A stretch of 64,000 bases of DNA, from assembly GCA_023512835.1 (NCBI GenBank), contig CM042086.1, positions 1,033,799-1,097,798 on the forward strand, in the 5' to 3' direction. Positions 18,445 through 29,649 of this stretch are shown here, in pieces (the stretch's first letter is position 1; each line of letters starts with the position of its first letter). Source of the DNA: Taxillus chinensis (Eukaryota > Streptophyta > Magnoliopsida > Santalales > Loranthaceae). A program made the position numbers and the translations under genes. The notes beneath the pieces were generated by a model. That model was not told where the DNA came from. It was given only the letters and a program-made list of their open reading frames with translations, and did no database searches.

Positions 18445-19857
18445 TGTTGGATCAAGCCAGAATTTGGATAATGCTGATAAAGCCCTATGTAATTTGATTT
18501 GAGATCTTTTGTGTTTTGTCTTTAATCATTGCAGAAGATATGTTATTAATCCGGAGATACACTCGTAAGAGCAAAACTAAGGACAGGATACATAATCCTG
18601 ATCCGGACGAGAGTGAGTGTCGTCAAACACTTGGTAAATAACCAAGTCCCCTATACATACGGAATAAGGAACATTTGTGCGGACTAAGGAACGTAAAAGC
18701 TACGGATTAAGGAATCTGCTCTTAATAGCTCAAACGGACTAAGTCAAACTGATGCAGAATAAGAATCTTGATCTACAAGGTCGCACGAAGTAAAAGAGTC
18801 GACACGGATTTAAAAAGTTAAGTCTTCCACTCAAGCGAACTAAAGTAAATAAGACACGGAGTAAGGCATCCGAGTCTTCCATACATACGGAGTAAGGAAG
18901 TACTGATGCGGAATAAGGATCCGAATCTTTATTCGCACGGAGTAAGGAAACCAGATGCGGAGTAAGGAATCTGGACCACTCACTCATGCGGAGTAAGGAT
19001 GTGTTAGTACGGAGTAAGTCATCCGATCCTTTAAACTCGCACGGAGTAAGAAACTCGTACGGAGTAAGGAACTTACATGCGGAGTAAGGAAGCGCTGATA
19101 CGGAATAAGCACTCCGACCTTCTCATTCACACGGAGTAAGGAAGCGCTGACACGGCCTAAGGATTCCAGCATCAAATAGATACGGAGTAAGCAACCACTG
19201 ATACAAAGTAAGGTTCCGAGCTTCATTAGCAACGGAGTAAGGAAAATTACACTGGACCAAGAAGATGCTACTTCAACTTACCGCATTTAAAGTTATCAGC
19301 TCGTGGTGTCCCGATGTAAGACAAACTTGTTGAGAACCTGAAGAATCTTACACGTGGATCACCCGGATATGTGGACACAACTTTAATTATACTTGGGAAC
19401 TCACAAAGGCACTTATACTCTTCAAACCCAAGATCTTGATCTCCACAAACCACAACGAGTCAAGGCAGAGAGATTACCGAGGAATAGTTAGTGCTGAACG
19501 CATTCCGGAACTACAAGTTCCAAGGTTGTCTCTTAGGAATGTTTTTATAAATATTCATACTTGTACATTTGAAAATGTGTGTGTGTGCGAGCGAGCCTGA
19601 ATCAACCCTGTGTATGCGCAAGAGTTCAAAAACATAATATAGGCTAGTGTGTGAATCCTTTTGTAAACAGAGTGTAAAAGAGTCTTGCTTCTATTTTGTT
19701 GTATTTATCTTTTGATAATAAAACAAAATACTTCCACTATTTGGTTATCTTCCGCAATGATTCTATCACTTAACTAGATAAGTGTTGTGTCATAAGAGAA
19801 TCAAAAGAGTTTCGATAAGAGCCTATTCACCCCCCTCTAGGCTCCAAGGGACCATCA
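18445..19857 (+). repeat. 5' LTR of copia B with about twenty CGGAGTAAGGA words
   Basis: TGTTGGATCAAG to GGGACCATCA (1413 bp). Between about 18655 and 19250 the degenerate word CGGAGTAAGGA recurs about twenty times, spaced 15-45 bp. A TATA-like TTTTTATAAATATTC lies near 19542. GCATG precedes it, but the partner duplication is lost. Confidence 0.83.
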
Positions 19858-19859
19858 AG

Positions 19860-19871
19860 TGGTATCAGAGC
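19860..19871 (+). other. Copia B primer-binding site (tRNA-Met)
   Basis: TGGTATCAGAGC two bases after the LTR end. Confidence 0.87.
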
Positions 19872-19918
19872 ACGTTCTATTTGTTCTAAGTAGAGATCCC
19901 ACTCTTTCACTCTCAGCA

Positions 19919-22216
19919 ATGGCCGAAGAAAGCAGTATGCTATTCAACACTCGCCTTAACTCCGGAGGTGCACAAGAGCCCATCCCGAATCGAAGCAGCA
20001 GTGAAAACGTCGACCCACCTCAACCTGCTGCTGCCTCCACTCCTCAACCACGGAGTTCTAGTTTTACTCTGACAAAACCGCCCAAATTCACACCTGAGCT
20101 TTTCTCCCAGTGGAAAGCTCGCGTGAAGATGTTTATGGTATGCCATGATCATCTCATGTGGCCCTGTCTTCATTAGGAGATTCCAATTCCGATGACTATC
20201 GGAGAACATGGAGTTAGAAGGCCAAAGACGGATGCCGAACTTACCAACAATGAAAGAGCCTGGCAGTGCGCTAGCGAAAAGGCTCTGGCTTACGTTACAT
20301 CGTCTATGGATTCTGAGGCTTTCACAAACGTCCAGGGCTGCACGACAGCAAAAGCTGTCTGGGATAAACTGACAATCCTCTATGAGGGGAGTCAGTCCCA
20401 GATGCAAAACGTGATATGTGCTCTCAGACAGAACTTTGAGAGTTTCAATCACAAACCTGGTGAATCCCTTGAGAGCATCTATCGGAGATTCGGCAAGCTC
20501 ATTCTAGAGCTAAAAACTGTCAATGAACACTACACTCAGTCTCAAATCAATGACAAGTTCTTTCGATCCATGCCAGATCGCTACTACTCCAAGCAGCTCC
20601 AGATGCAAGCTGACAAAAACGGCCGTTCTTCGCCCTTGAAGAAATATACGGAGAGCTTCGGACTCATGAGGTCGATTCGGATACACCGACCGTGATGAGA
20701 AAATAGCTCGGAAAGAAAAAGGGGTAGCCTTCAAAGCTACGGAATGCTCCAGTAATCATCAAGAGGATGATACGGATGAGTCAGAGAATTCTGACTCAGA
20801 CGCAGAAGAGGAAATAGCTCTTCTTGTCAAATCCTTTGAACGATTCCTTCAGAAAAGTATAAAAGGATTCAGAAGAGGCCCCTCATCATCTAAAAGGAAG
20901 GAGCGATTGGAGTCGAGCTCCCAAGAATGCTTTAATTGTGGGAAACCCGGTCACTGGGCCAAGGAATGCAGATCCAAATCTAAGACGACAGAGAAAAGTG
21001 ACAAGGTTACTCCTCGACGTACCACCTCAGACAACAGCAAGAACAAGAGGAAGGCGTTCGTGACAAAGTATATTAGTGGCTCGGAAGAAGAGGAGGAATC
21101 CTCGGATGATGAGCCAACTCCTAAGCCGAACGTCTGCCTCATGGCAAATACTGAGGTACCTTCTATCTCTGAGATCATGAGTAAAATAGAATCTCTTATT
21201 ACTGAATGTGATTATGAAAAGAATGAGAGACTAATAATTACTCAAATGTACAAAGATATGGAAAGTCAGAATAAACGTCTTGAATTTACTATTACTAGAC
21301 TTGAAAAAGACATAGCTGACTTCAGAGGAAAAGAAGCTTGGTATCACGATCTAAAGGCTGAAAATCATCTGCTAAATACCAATCTCTCAGGCCTAAAAGT
21401 TATTGTAAAAAGACTCGAGAATGAACTTGAACAGGAAAAGGAAATAAATCATAAGTGGCTTAAATCCGGGGAAATAGCCTCTTCATTTAGGACTGATCCG
21501 GATAATATTCGAGTCAAACCTGGCCTAGGCTCCGAATCATCAACCTCCAATGCTCAAGCTATTGAGTGTCCTCCGGATTTCACTCCAAAACTAACCAACT
21601 TATATCCGTTAGTACGTCTAAACTGTTGGATGGTTTCATTTCAGGTGGCACCATAGTTTATGACTGTGGAGTCGAGGCCATTCTTGCACTTCCCGAAGCA
21701 GTAGTACCCGTAACTAATGATGAAGGGAAGGCTGCTGCAGTTAAAGCCAAAACTGTAGCACCCAAAAAGAAAGGAAAGGCTAAGGCTGACGCATCTAGGG
21801 CCAAGAGCGCGTCACCCAAACGCAATGGATTAGGCCACGGGGAACAGTAGAAAAGTCCAGTAAAATCTAAGAGACCTGTATCCCCTGTTTGTACTCCGCA
21901 TTATAGTGTCTGTTCCATCTATAGGGAAATAGGTCATTATCACTATGAATGTTGGAGTTTATCTGATAACTGGCTTTGTAATCAAATTCGTACCAATAAA
22001 GATCAGTTCAATAAAAAGGGTTCTTCGAGCAAAACAAAATCTAAACCTCAAAGGAGTGTCTCTCCCAAGATAACCCAAATAAAAGAAGCATCTGAAACTA
22101 ACAAATTAAAGTCAACTTGGAGAGCTAAAAGTCCTAGCAAAGTCAAATCCGGAACTGTTGATATTACTGCTGTTCTTTCTAACCGCCCGAAACAAGTTTG
22201 GGCACCAAAAGTGTAA
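19919..22216 (+). pseudogene. gag of copia B
   Basis: ATG at 19919 (MAEESSMLFN). The gag core includes SQWKARVKMFMVCHDHLMW and LTILYEGSQSQMQNV. A TAG stop lies at 20174-20176, where the related copia C has a glutamine codon (CAG). A frameshift lies near 20690. The zinc knuckle CFNCGKPGHWAKEC is at about 20932-20973. It is followed by an acidic stretch, a long coiled coil (about 21180-21470) and a basic, lysine-rich linker to about 22216. The product is a capsid and RNA-binding protein. Confidence 0.83.
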
Positions 22217-23215
22217 ACTGTTGTCTTTCAGGAGCATCTTTAGAATGCACTGCCGGATCACTTGAAGTTAAAGATCAATCAAAGCAAGTGGATCCTCGAT
22301 AGTGGATGCTCCAGGACATATGACGGGTGATCGGACTCTGCTTGTAGAAGTTAATGAAAAACGAGGTCCATCCGTTTCATATGGTGACAAAAAAAGGAAG
22401 AATGTTGGGTATGGCACTTTAACCAACGGCCGTGTATCAATCACTAGAGTTGCACTAGTCGACGGGTTGAAGCATAATTTGCTAAGTGTCGAAGAATTTA
22501 TGTGACAAAGGATTTCTTGTTTCCTTTATGTCCAACACCTGTACAGTAAGGGAAAACTTATCCGGAGATGTTAAGTTATCCGGATCAAGAGATGGGGACA
22601 TATACTCAGTGGTCTTAAGAAATAATTCTTCTGAGCCTGTATGCTTCCTCACTAAAGCTCAGATGAAGGTAGTTGGTTATGGCACAAGCGATGCGCACAT
22701 TTAAACTTTAAGACACTGTTTAAGTTAGCATCACTTGATCTTGTCATTAGTCTACCTAAACTCAAATACTCCAGAGACACTCTCTGTCGAGAATGCCAAC
22801 TTGGCAAACAGACCAAACATAGCTTTAAGAGCAAATCAGTTAATTCAATAACTGCTCTCCTACAACTTCTTCATATGGACCTTTGTGGTCCTATTTCTTT
22901 TCCCTCGCTGGCTGGTGCGAGATATACCCTTGTGGTTATCGATGATTTCACCAGATACACATGGGTGATGTTCCTGAAATCAAAGGATCAAACTTTTGAG
23001 CATCTTGTAGATCTTTTCAACTGGATAAGCAACTCACAAGGACTGAGTATAAAGTGCATCAGGAGTGATCATGGTACAGAATTTGATTTTTCAGATATGA
23101 GATCATATTGTTCTGAATAGGGCATTCAGCATGACTTCTCTGCGCCCAGAACTCCACAACAAAATGGGGTAGCTGAGCGCAAGAATCGTACTTTAGTCGA
23201 GGCTGGCAGATCTAT
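22217..23215 (+). pseudogene. Protease, GAG-pre-integrase and partial integrase of copia B
   Basis: Protease motif WILDSGCSRHMTGD near 22289-22330, then LKHNLLSV and the frame-broken GAG-pre-integrase. The integrase core starts MDLCGPISFPSLAG (22875) and includes VVIDDFTRYTWV, RSDHGTEF and PQQNGVAERKNRTL. A TAG at 23118-23120 breaks it. The sequence ends at 23215 within the integrase. Confidence 0.83.
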
Positions 23216-23735
23216 TGTCATGCCCCGGATTTCCGACCCGGGGAAACCGGTACGTGACTCCCCGTTCACCCACACGGAGGGTAAAGGGGTTGGATTACTG
23301 GATGCCACACAAGCAAAACCAACAATTACAATAAACAAAAAAGTCACATCTTTATTTAATTTCAAACATCAAAGGGGTCACAAACCAACCATGTTCCATA
23401 CTACAATTCAATCCCTTATTACATTCCCCCCCCCCCTTGGGGTTACATAAATTATAAAATTACATTCCTTAGCCGAACAATAAAATGAAGATGGTCTTCC
23501 ACCTTGGTGTATCCACCTAACGCCTGTAAGTCCCTGGAAAACAAGCAAACACAGTAGGAGGGGTGAGCAACCACAGCTCAGTAGGGATCAAGTCTCCCCA
23601 ACCCTTCCCATGTTCCTAGCGGCTACATGCATGTGCACAGGTGTAGTGACATGGCAGTATTAGGAAAAAATAAAACATTCCACACAAGCGGGCGTAACCC
23701 CAGCCCCAACCACACTGGCTAACAAACCACATCTC
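23216..23735 (-). repeat. Fragment of a minus-strand Tekay-type LTR (3' part)
   Basis: Read minus, it ends CCGGGGCATGACA at 23216 and carries the same landmarks as the other Tekay LTR ends, including CCACAGCTCAGTAGGGATC seen on plus at 23571. TCTAT precedes it on the left. The LTR beginning is missing; Athila gag starts at about 23736. Confidence 0.7.
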
Positions 23736-23739
23736 ACAG

Positions 23740-25008
23740 TGAGGCTGTTTCTGCTCGAATCCGGGAGGTGGGTGTAAATAATTATCCGTAGCATACGGAT
23801 TCTGCTTCATCCCTGGGGGCACATATTTGTACTGAAATGAGGTATCTCCCCCTCGGTTCTGGTTTCTCTGAAATGGCTGAGACTGCTGCTGGTTCTGGTT
23901 GTACCCTTGTTGTTGTTGTTGAGGATAAAAGTGCTGCTTCTGATACAAGCCCTTTCCTCCAACATAATTTGCTTCTTCAGCTCCACTCCAGCCCTACTCA
24001 GCTACTGGTAAAGCTTGTTGTGATCCTTCAACTTTAAGAGCCAATACTTCCATGCCTTTCACTAAAGCTTGAATCTATGCTTGCATATCATTGGAAGAAT
24101 TATCAACTGAAGCTATCTTCTCCCTTGGCTTTGAAGTACGCACATTAGAACACTGCCAATCAGCTAATGACAGCCTCTCCAAGAGCTCTGCTGCTGCGTC
24201 AGGCTCTAGATTCATCAAACATCCTCCAAAGAATCGCATTCACCTTGTCTTGTGAGTGGGACTGAAGACCTGTGTAGAAAGATTCAATTTGAATCCACTG
24301 GGGTCTTCCATGATCAGGGCATCTTCTCACTAAGTCTTTGAAACGCTCCCAAGCTTCATGAAGAGTCTTCATCTCATCTTGCCTGAATCTGCTAATTTCT
24401 CCTCTGAGCTGGATCACCTTGGAAGGAGGGAAGTACTTTGACATGAACTTGGTCTGTATCTCCTCCCAAGTGTTGATTAAACCTGCTGGTAGACTGTTCA
24501 ACTAGCCAAGAGCTCTATCCCTTAAAGAGAAAGGGAAAAGCCTTAGCTTTATTGCCTCCTCCGATACATTTTTGATCTTTATGGTGTCGCACATCTGGTA
24601 GAACCTCATCAAATGCTGGTGTGGATCATCCACGGCTGTTCCTCCAAATGCGTTGTTGCTCACCATGTTGATCAACGCCGGCTTCAGCTCGAAGCTATTT
24701 GCTTGGACTCTTGTCTGCCGAATCCCAGAATAATGGTCTGACATCATCGGTCTCGCATAGTCTAAGAAGGTTCTGGGCATAAACCTATTACCCTCTTCTT
24801 CTGGATATTGGCCATTGTAATTGGCCCCTCCTTGCGGTGCACCACCATCAGGTCTGAGATCTACCATCAGGTCGCCTACGGATTGCTCCAAGCTTTGCAA
24901 TGCTTCTTCAGCCTCACGTGCTGCTTCCCTAGCTGCTCTACGACGAGCTCTGAACAACCTTTCAGGTTCCCGATTAAATTGTATATCCTCCTCTCTTTGC
25001 ATGCACAA
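23740..25008 (-). pseudogene. gag of Athila remnant 2
   Basis: Starts at about 25008. An arginine and alanine-rich N-terminus is followed by the gag core (SLPAGLINTWEEIQTKFMSK, LHEAWERFKDLVRRCPDHG). A TAG replaces a tryptophan codon at about 24499-24501. The C-terminal part (YKYVPPGMKQNPY) ends at the junction with the LTR fragment. The homologous gag of element 1 has the same order of motifs. Confidence 0.85.
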
Positions 25009-25219
25009 CTAGGAATTCTTCAAACACTTGGTGTATGTTCCTGTAAAACAACAAGAACACACCCAGCAGCTCCGAACAATGCAAAATAAACAAATAAAGA
25101 ACACAAAATAACAGAAAATAAAAGACAAAATAAACACCAAGATCAGAATTCAAACAATTCCACTCAATGTTGATTTTAAAAACTAGTTAACCGTTGAATC
25201 CCCGGCAATGGCGCCAATT
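25009..25219 (-). other. Athila remnant 2 leader and tRNA-Asp primer-binding site
   Basis: On minus, TGGCGCCATTGCCGGGG (25216-25200) lies three bases from the LTR end. It matches the 3' end of tRNA-Asp with one mismatch, the usual Athila primer. Confidence 0.87.
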
Positions 25220-26729
25220 TGACAGACAGATTTTTAGCCTCTCTAAAAGAGCTAGCTAATGTCGTTAAATCTCTCTTCAAGATAATGAATTCCCTAAGTT
25301 TGCACTAAAAGAATAGCAGCAAGCAAGGGGTCGAACCCACAGGGATTAGCCTAGTTTTCTAGTTTTAAAATCAAAACACCCAATTACTCTTGTTCTATAA
25401 AATGTCTTGGCAAAAAGTTTTCTTTTTTAAACTAAAGATCTAATTTTTATTTGGTTTTCTGAATAAACAAAGAAAGTAAACTGATTTTAGGATTAAGATT
25501 CAAGGATTAAAGCATCTAGGATCACAATTTCACCTCCCTATGTTATCTCTACTGGTTCATGGTATTAGGGTTGTCTGATTGAAAACATGCTAAACATAAG
25601 CCAAGGACAACAAATGGTCATTGAGGTCCTTTTAAGAGTTGTATGCCAGAATGGTCATCTAAACACACAAACATGCAAAGCCAATAAATCATACTTGCAA
25701 AAGGATAATGATCACACCAATTACAAATAAGTTATGAATCTCAATCCACCCCAGACTAGGGCTAAGAATACCAAGGTGTACATCCAAAGATAGAAATTAA
25801 GAACAGATTCATAAAACATGCAAAACTCAATCATCCAAACCCAATATTCTTAAACACAGCAAAGCAACAAGGGGACTACATTGCTCCCCTAGATTATAAG
25901 AACTACTCACACATGATTACAAGCAAAACCATAGCAGAAAAGCTAAACATCTTCTTCTAATCCATGCGCACAGCAAAGCTTCAAATCCAAGCTCCAAAAT
26001 CCACGACGGCTGCTGCGACGACTGCTTTCCTAGGTCAAGGAGCAACCTCCAAGTCGTGGAGCCTCTCTCTCTCTCTAAAAACGTGTAGGGGGGTCAAGCA
26101 TCTCTAGCAGGGGGCGTGGAGCTCTTATTTATAGAGTTTGGATGGGCTTTGAGGTGTGTACCCTAGCCCATTTATCAAAACGGTGTAGTTTTGATAAGTA
26201 ACACTCGAAACATTAAAATCTCTATCTTCCATCCACAATTTGGACATGGGCCTTCAGAAACAAATGATCAGCATGGAAAAACGATAGGATCGGTCCAAAA
26301 ATATCTCTGCACGTCAATTTGCACGTGATATAGTGAATTCACGTGCACCTCCAAATCAGCTCAAACTTCTCCCCAAGCTTCCTTGCATCCTGTAGAGGCC
26401 TGAGAGGCAAAAATAGGCTTGCACGTGAAATGGGTGAATTCACGTGCAGCTCCAAATCAGCTCCAAATGCTCTGAAATTTTTGTGGTAGGTAGAGGACAT
26501 CATTCTAAGAAACTTTTGTTCTTGCACGCCAATTGTTTGAGGTCATCTACTATGTCAAAAGTGAGCTCCAAAATCTGCCAAAACAGCTTTAAAAATGCAT
26601 GTATTTGCAAATAGCATCTTCCTAAGGGTTAGAGCAAATATATATGATATATGAAGCAATAAGGCTCTAATCATGCTCTTAAACATCCTAAATAAACACT
26701 AGAATAACGGCATAAAATGCACGTTATCA
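25220..26729 (-). repeat. LTR of Athila remnant 2 (1510 bp)
   Basis: Minus: starts TGATAACGTGCATTTTATGC (26729) and ends GTCTGTCA (25220). Its U3 (26730 down to about 26130) contains inverted CACGTG words, one palindrome variant (26174-26195) and the TATA box CTATAAATAAGAG (about 26124-26136). TTAAC follows on the right and could be half of a target duplication. Confidence 0.87.
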
Positions 26730-26734
26730 TTAAC

Positions 26735-28416
26735 CTAAACATAGATCTTTACAATTTGATCAAGAAGGCTAGTACTTCTTCCAATTTAACTTTTATCCAT
26801 TAAATCACAAGTTAGAACCCCCCTAGACAGAAAGATTGCAAAATATGGACTTAAATTGCAAGTTGAAGCATTGAGTTTAAATTGTAAGTTTGGAGGAGCA
26901 CTAAGAGTATCTCCAATTTACATGAGCTAAAATGAGTAGTTAAAGCTAATTTTAGCTTGCTACAGTATCATTTTAGCTAATGGTACTCCAATCTTATATT
27001 ATCTATATTTTTGTTTAAATTTTTATTGTTCCAATTTACCTTTAACCCTAATATACTCTAACACAATGGAAAAGCCATTTTCGTGGGAAAGGACAACGCA
27101 GGTAGAAGGCGATGCAAGGATCACGGCCATTGGAGGCGACGCTGATGTCGTTCTCCTTAAAGGTGGGGGAGGGAGCGATGGGGGACAAGATCGTGGTGGC
27201 TGGGGCGGGATCGCGACTAGATGGCTGGGGTGGGATCCCGGCTGGACTGCTGGATGGGATCGCGGTCTGGGGCAGGGGCCGGGCGAGGCAGAGGGGAGAT
27301 CTGGGGCGAGGCCGGGCAACACAGAGGGGAGATCTGGGCCTGAGAGGAGGCACCGCTGGGGTCACCGGCGTTGCAAATGGAGGTGGCTGGGGAGGAGGGG
27401 GTGATGTGGGAAGGAGGCGCCATGGGGAGGGGGCTGTGAAGAGGAGGGGGGCGTGTGAGAGGAAGGTTAGGTCAAGGGTTTAGTTTGTAAATTTGAAATA
27501 GGATTAAGATAAAAGATGAGCTGACATCATTAGCAAAAGCAAAAAGCTAACGTTATATTTACCTTTTTTTGCTTTTGCTCGTAGTTTACCTAATGCATTA
27601 TAGAGTGTTTTTAGCCAAATATACATTTGGCTTTTGCTAATAGATTGGAAATATTCTAATAAATTGAAAGTTTGCAAACAAAACCTTAAATTGCAAGCTC
27701 ATGCAATTAAACAAGAAGTTTGCCTTCTATCCATCAAATTGCAAGTTGGTATTCCTCCATCGACGATTAAAAAACATTGGCTTAAAATTGTAACCCAAGC
27801 TTTAAATTGTAAGATGAACTTTTATTTATCAATATGTAAATAACATATTCGCCCTAAAAGATTGCAAAACACATACTTAAGTCGCAATTTAGAGCAGGAC
27901 ATGTGTGAGGGTTGGTCCAAAGGCCTGTCCAAATCTTAATGGCCATTTGAAAGTGAATATGAAGAACTAACCAAATTCAAATCTGAATTATTTGAAAGTT
28001 GTCTGAACATATATTAGTTTTTGATGGGGATTATTGCGCAACCTTAGAGTAACTTTTGAGATTAAATTGCAACTTTAGAGGAAAGGTCACAAGATAGGAG
28101 GCTTTTATATTGCAAGTTCATATAATCAAACCACAAGTTTGATTTTTAAAAATAATTCGATCCTATAAAACATTGAGCTACGAGATTATATGGTGCCAGA
28201 CTTGTACAGAACCTGCACAGAATGTTTGGAGCTGACGCAAAAAAAAAAAAAAAAAAAAAAAAAAAGAAGCTAGGGCCATGTTGTGGATTCAAATGTAGCT
28301 GCTCCAAAATTATGAAAATTTTGGATCGATGACCGAGGGAAAATATGTAAATACTTTGAAAGACAAAGACAGCAGCGGGCTGTTAACACAAGCATTCGAA
28401 CAGTCGAAGGAACGCA
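26735..28416. other. AT-rich intergenic region upstream of the PORR gene
   Basis: No gene is visible outside the DNA transposon at 26905-27656. Degenerate ATTGCAAGTT words recur on both sides of the transposon (about 26850, 26887, 27683, 27740, 28115), as if it had landed in an older repeat. A run of 27 A lies at 28239-28265. About 28266-28416 is the likely promoter and 5' leader of the gene at 28417; no clear TATA box is seen. Confidence 0.5.
26905..27656. mobile_element. Non-autonomous DNA transposon (MITE-like, PIF/Harbinger-type) with a GC-rich core
   Basis: TAA is duplicated at 26902-26904 and 27657-27659. Terminal inverted repeats are GAGTATCTCCAATTTA at the left and the complement GAATATTTCCAATCTA at the right (12 of 16 match). 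A 3-bp TAA duplication is typical of PIF/Harbinger. The ends are AT-rich, but about 27065-27480 is strongly GC-rich with internal direct repeats (GAGGGGAGATCTGGG twice). No transposase is encoded. Confidence 0.68.
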
Positions 28417-29649
28417 ATGCGACGAGGACTCATCCTCACGGGCCTCAGAGTTGCGCCGCTCACTCCTGCGCCGTCGCTGTGCATCTCCGTCGCGCACAAA
28501 TCTAGCGGGAAGAGACCGAAGAAGAAGATCTACCATAGGGTCGCCGACCTGGACAGAGCCATGGATCTGCAGAAAAAGCCCTCCCTAATCCTTCAACTCA
28601 AATCCGCCATCCAGAGCCAGAAGGACCACCGCCTCCTCCTCCGCGACCTCGAGAAGCACTTCGGATTCGTCCAGAAATGGAACTTCATGTCTCTCATCCA
28701 GAAATACCCTACCATCTTTTCCGTCGGCGGAGGCGGCTCTGGCGGAGGAGACTGCTGGAGATCGACGCCGCCGTTCGTGGAATTGAGCAAGAAAGCTCGG
28801 AGGATCGTCGACGAGGAAGAACAGAGAGCCATGGACGAGATGGAGCCGATTTTGGTCGCAAATCTGAGGAAGCTGTTGATGATGGCCGTGGATTGTAGGG
28901 TACCCCTGGAGACCATAAAGTTAGTGGAGAAGGAGCTTGGTTTGCCACATGGGTTCGAGGATTCGCTGATTCCCAGGTACCCTAGGTATTTCACTTTGAG
29001 CTCCGATGCCAACGGGAAGGTCTACCTCTGCCTAGAGGATTGGAATTCTTCTCTTGCCGTGACTGCTCGCGAGGAGAGAATAAGATTGGCGCGGGTGCGA
29101 GGGGGAGGAGAATTGGACTCCAATCCCAATCCCAATGGTGGTGGGACTGTGAAGAGAGCCAGGGTTTCAAGGGACGGCAACTTTTCTGGCCCGTATGCAT
29201 TTCGCCTGAGCTTCCCTGCCGGTTTTAGGCCCAACGTCAAGTACCTTAAAAACGTTGAGACGTGGCAGAAGATTAGTTTCCTTTCGCCCTACCTGAATGC
29301 CAGGAGGATCGAGCACAAAGAACCCAAAGCTCGGAAGCGGAATGTGGCAGTGCTTCACGAGCTCCTCAGCTTGACGATGGAGAAAAGGCTGACTTCTGCG
29401 CAGCTGGACGCGTTTCACGCTGAGTATTTTTTGCCTTCTAGTTCTAGGTTACTGCTTTTCTTGATTAGGCATCATGGTATCTTTTACATCACTAACAAAG
29501 GTGCCAGGAGCACTGTGTTCCTTAAAGAAGCCTATAATGGGCCGGCTTTGGTTGATAAATGCCCCCTGTTGATGTTCAATGATAAATTTTTGGCACTCAG
29601 CGGAAGGAGGGAGATTAGTGCATGTAGCGGAGGGATGGCTCCTTCATGA
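28417..29649 (+). CDS. PORR-domain (plant organelle RNA recognition) protein
   Basis: A single 410-codon exon. The first ~35 residues are basic and serine-rich with few acidic residues, like an organelle (probably mitochondrial) targeting peptide. The PORR domain follows to about residue 370. Its opening block (DLDRAMDLQKKPSLILQL, LLLRDLEKHFGFVQKWNF) is the family hallmark; later blocks include GFEDSLIPRYPRYF, KRLTSAQLDAFHAEYF and LIRHHGIFYITNKG. Known members (WTF1, WTF9, RPD1) bind organelle group II introns and help splice them. Lack of introns is normal for the family. A glycine-rich stretch (about residues 104-110) is a probable loop. The frame is intact, so this is a likely working gene. 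The exact orthologue and target RNA cannot be named. Confidence 0.9.
   Translation: MRRGLILTGLRVAPLTPAPSLCISVAHKSSGKRPKKKIYHRVADLDRAMDLQKKPSLILQLKSAIQSQKDHRLLLRDLEKHFGFVQKWNFMSLIQKYPTIFSVGGGGSGGGDCWRSTPPFVELSKKARRIVDEEEQRAMDEMEPILVANLRKLLMMAVDCRVPLETIKLVEKELGLPHGFEDSLIPRYPRYFTLSSDANGKVYLCLEDWNSSLAVTAREERIRLARVRGGGELDSNPNPNGGGTVKRARVSRDGNFSGPYAFRLSFPAGFRPNVKYLKNVETWQKISFLSPYLNARRIEHKEPKARKRNVAVLHELLSLTMEKRLTSAQLDAFHAEYFLPSSSRLLLFLIRHHGIFYITNKGARSTVFLKEAYNGPALVDKCPLLMFNDKFLALSGRREISACSGGMAPS

Larger units (their letters stand above)
18445..23215 (+). mobile_element. Ty1/copia element B (LTR, gag, protease, integrase start), 3' half lost
   Basis: 5' LTR 18445-19857, tRNA-Met site, gag, protease, GAG-pre-integrase and about half of the integrase. 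It ends abruptly at 23215, where a minus-strand Tekay-type LTR starts. Reverse transcriptase, RNase H and the 3' LTR are absent. The order protease-integrase before RT identifies copia. The long gag with coiled coil and the WILDSGCSRHMTGD protease suggest the SIRE/Maximus group, but that is an inference. Confidence 0.83.
23736..26729 (-). mobile_element. Ty3/gypsy Athila-type remnant 2 (5' LTR, PBS, gag)
   Basis: Minus strand: LTR 26729-25220, tRNA-Asp primer site, leader and most of gag, then lost at about 23736. The primer site and gag match Athila element 1 at 56400-57780. Protease, pol, ORF3 and the 3' LTR are absent. Confidence 0.85.

Noticed and set aside
27066..27483. Glycine- and proline-rich ORFs in the DNA transposon core
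   Set aside because: Open frames on both strands are a by-product of high GC content; no conserved domain or start context.
28239..28265. Poly(A) tail of a SINE or processed gene
   Set aside because: No internal polymerase III boxes, no LINE 3' end and no flanking duplication were recognised; a simple A-run is the safer call.
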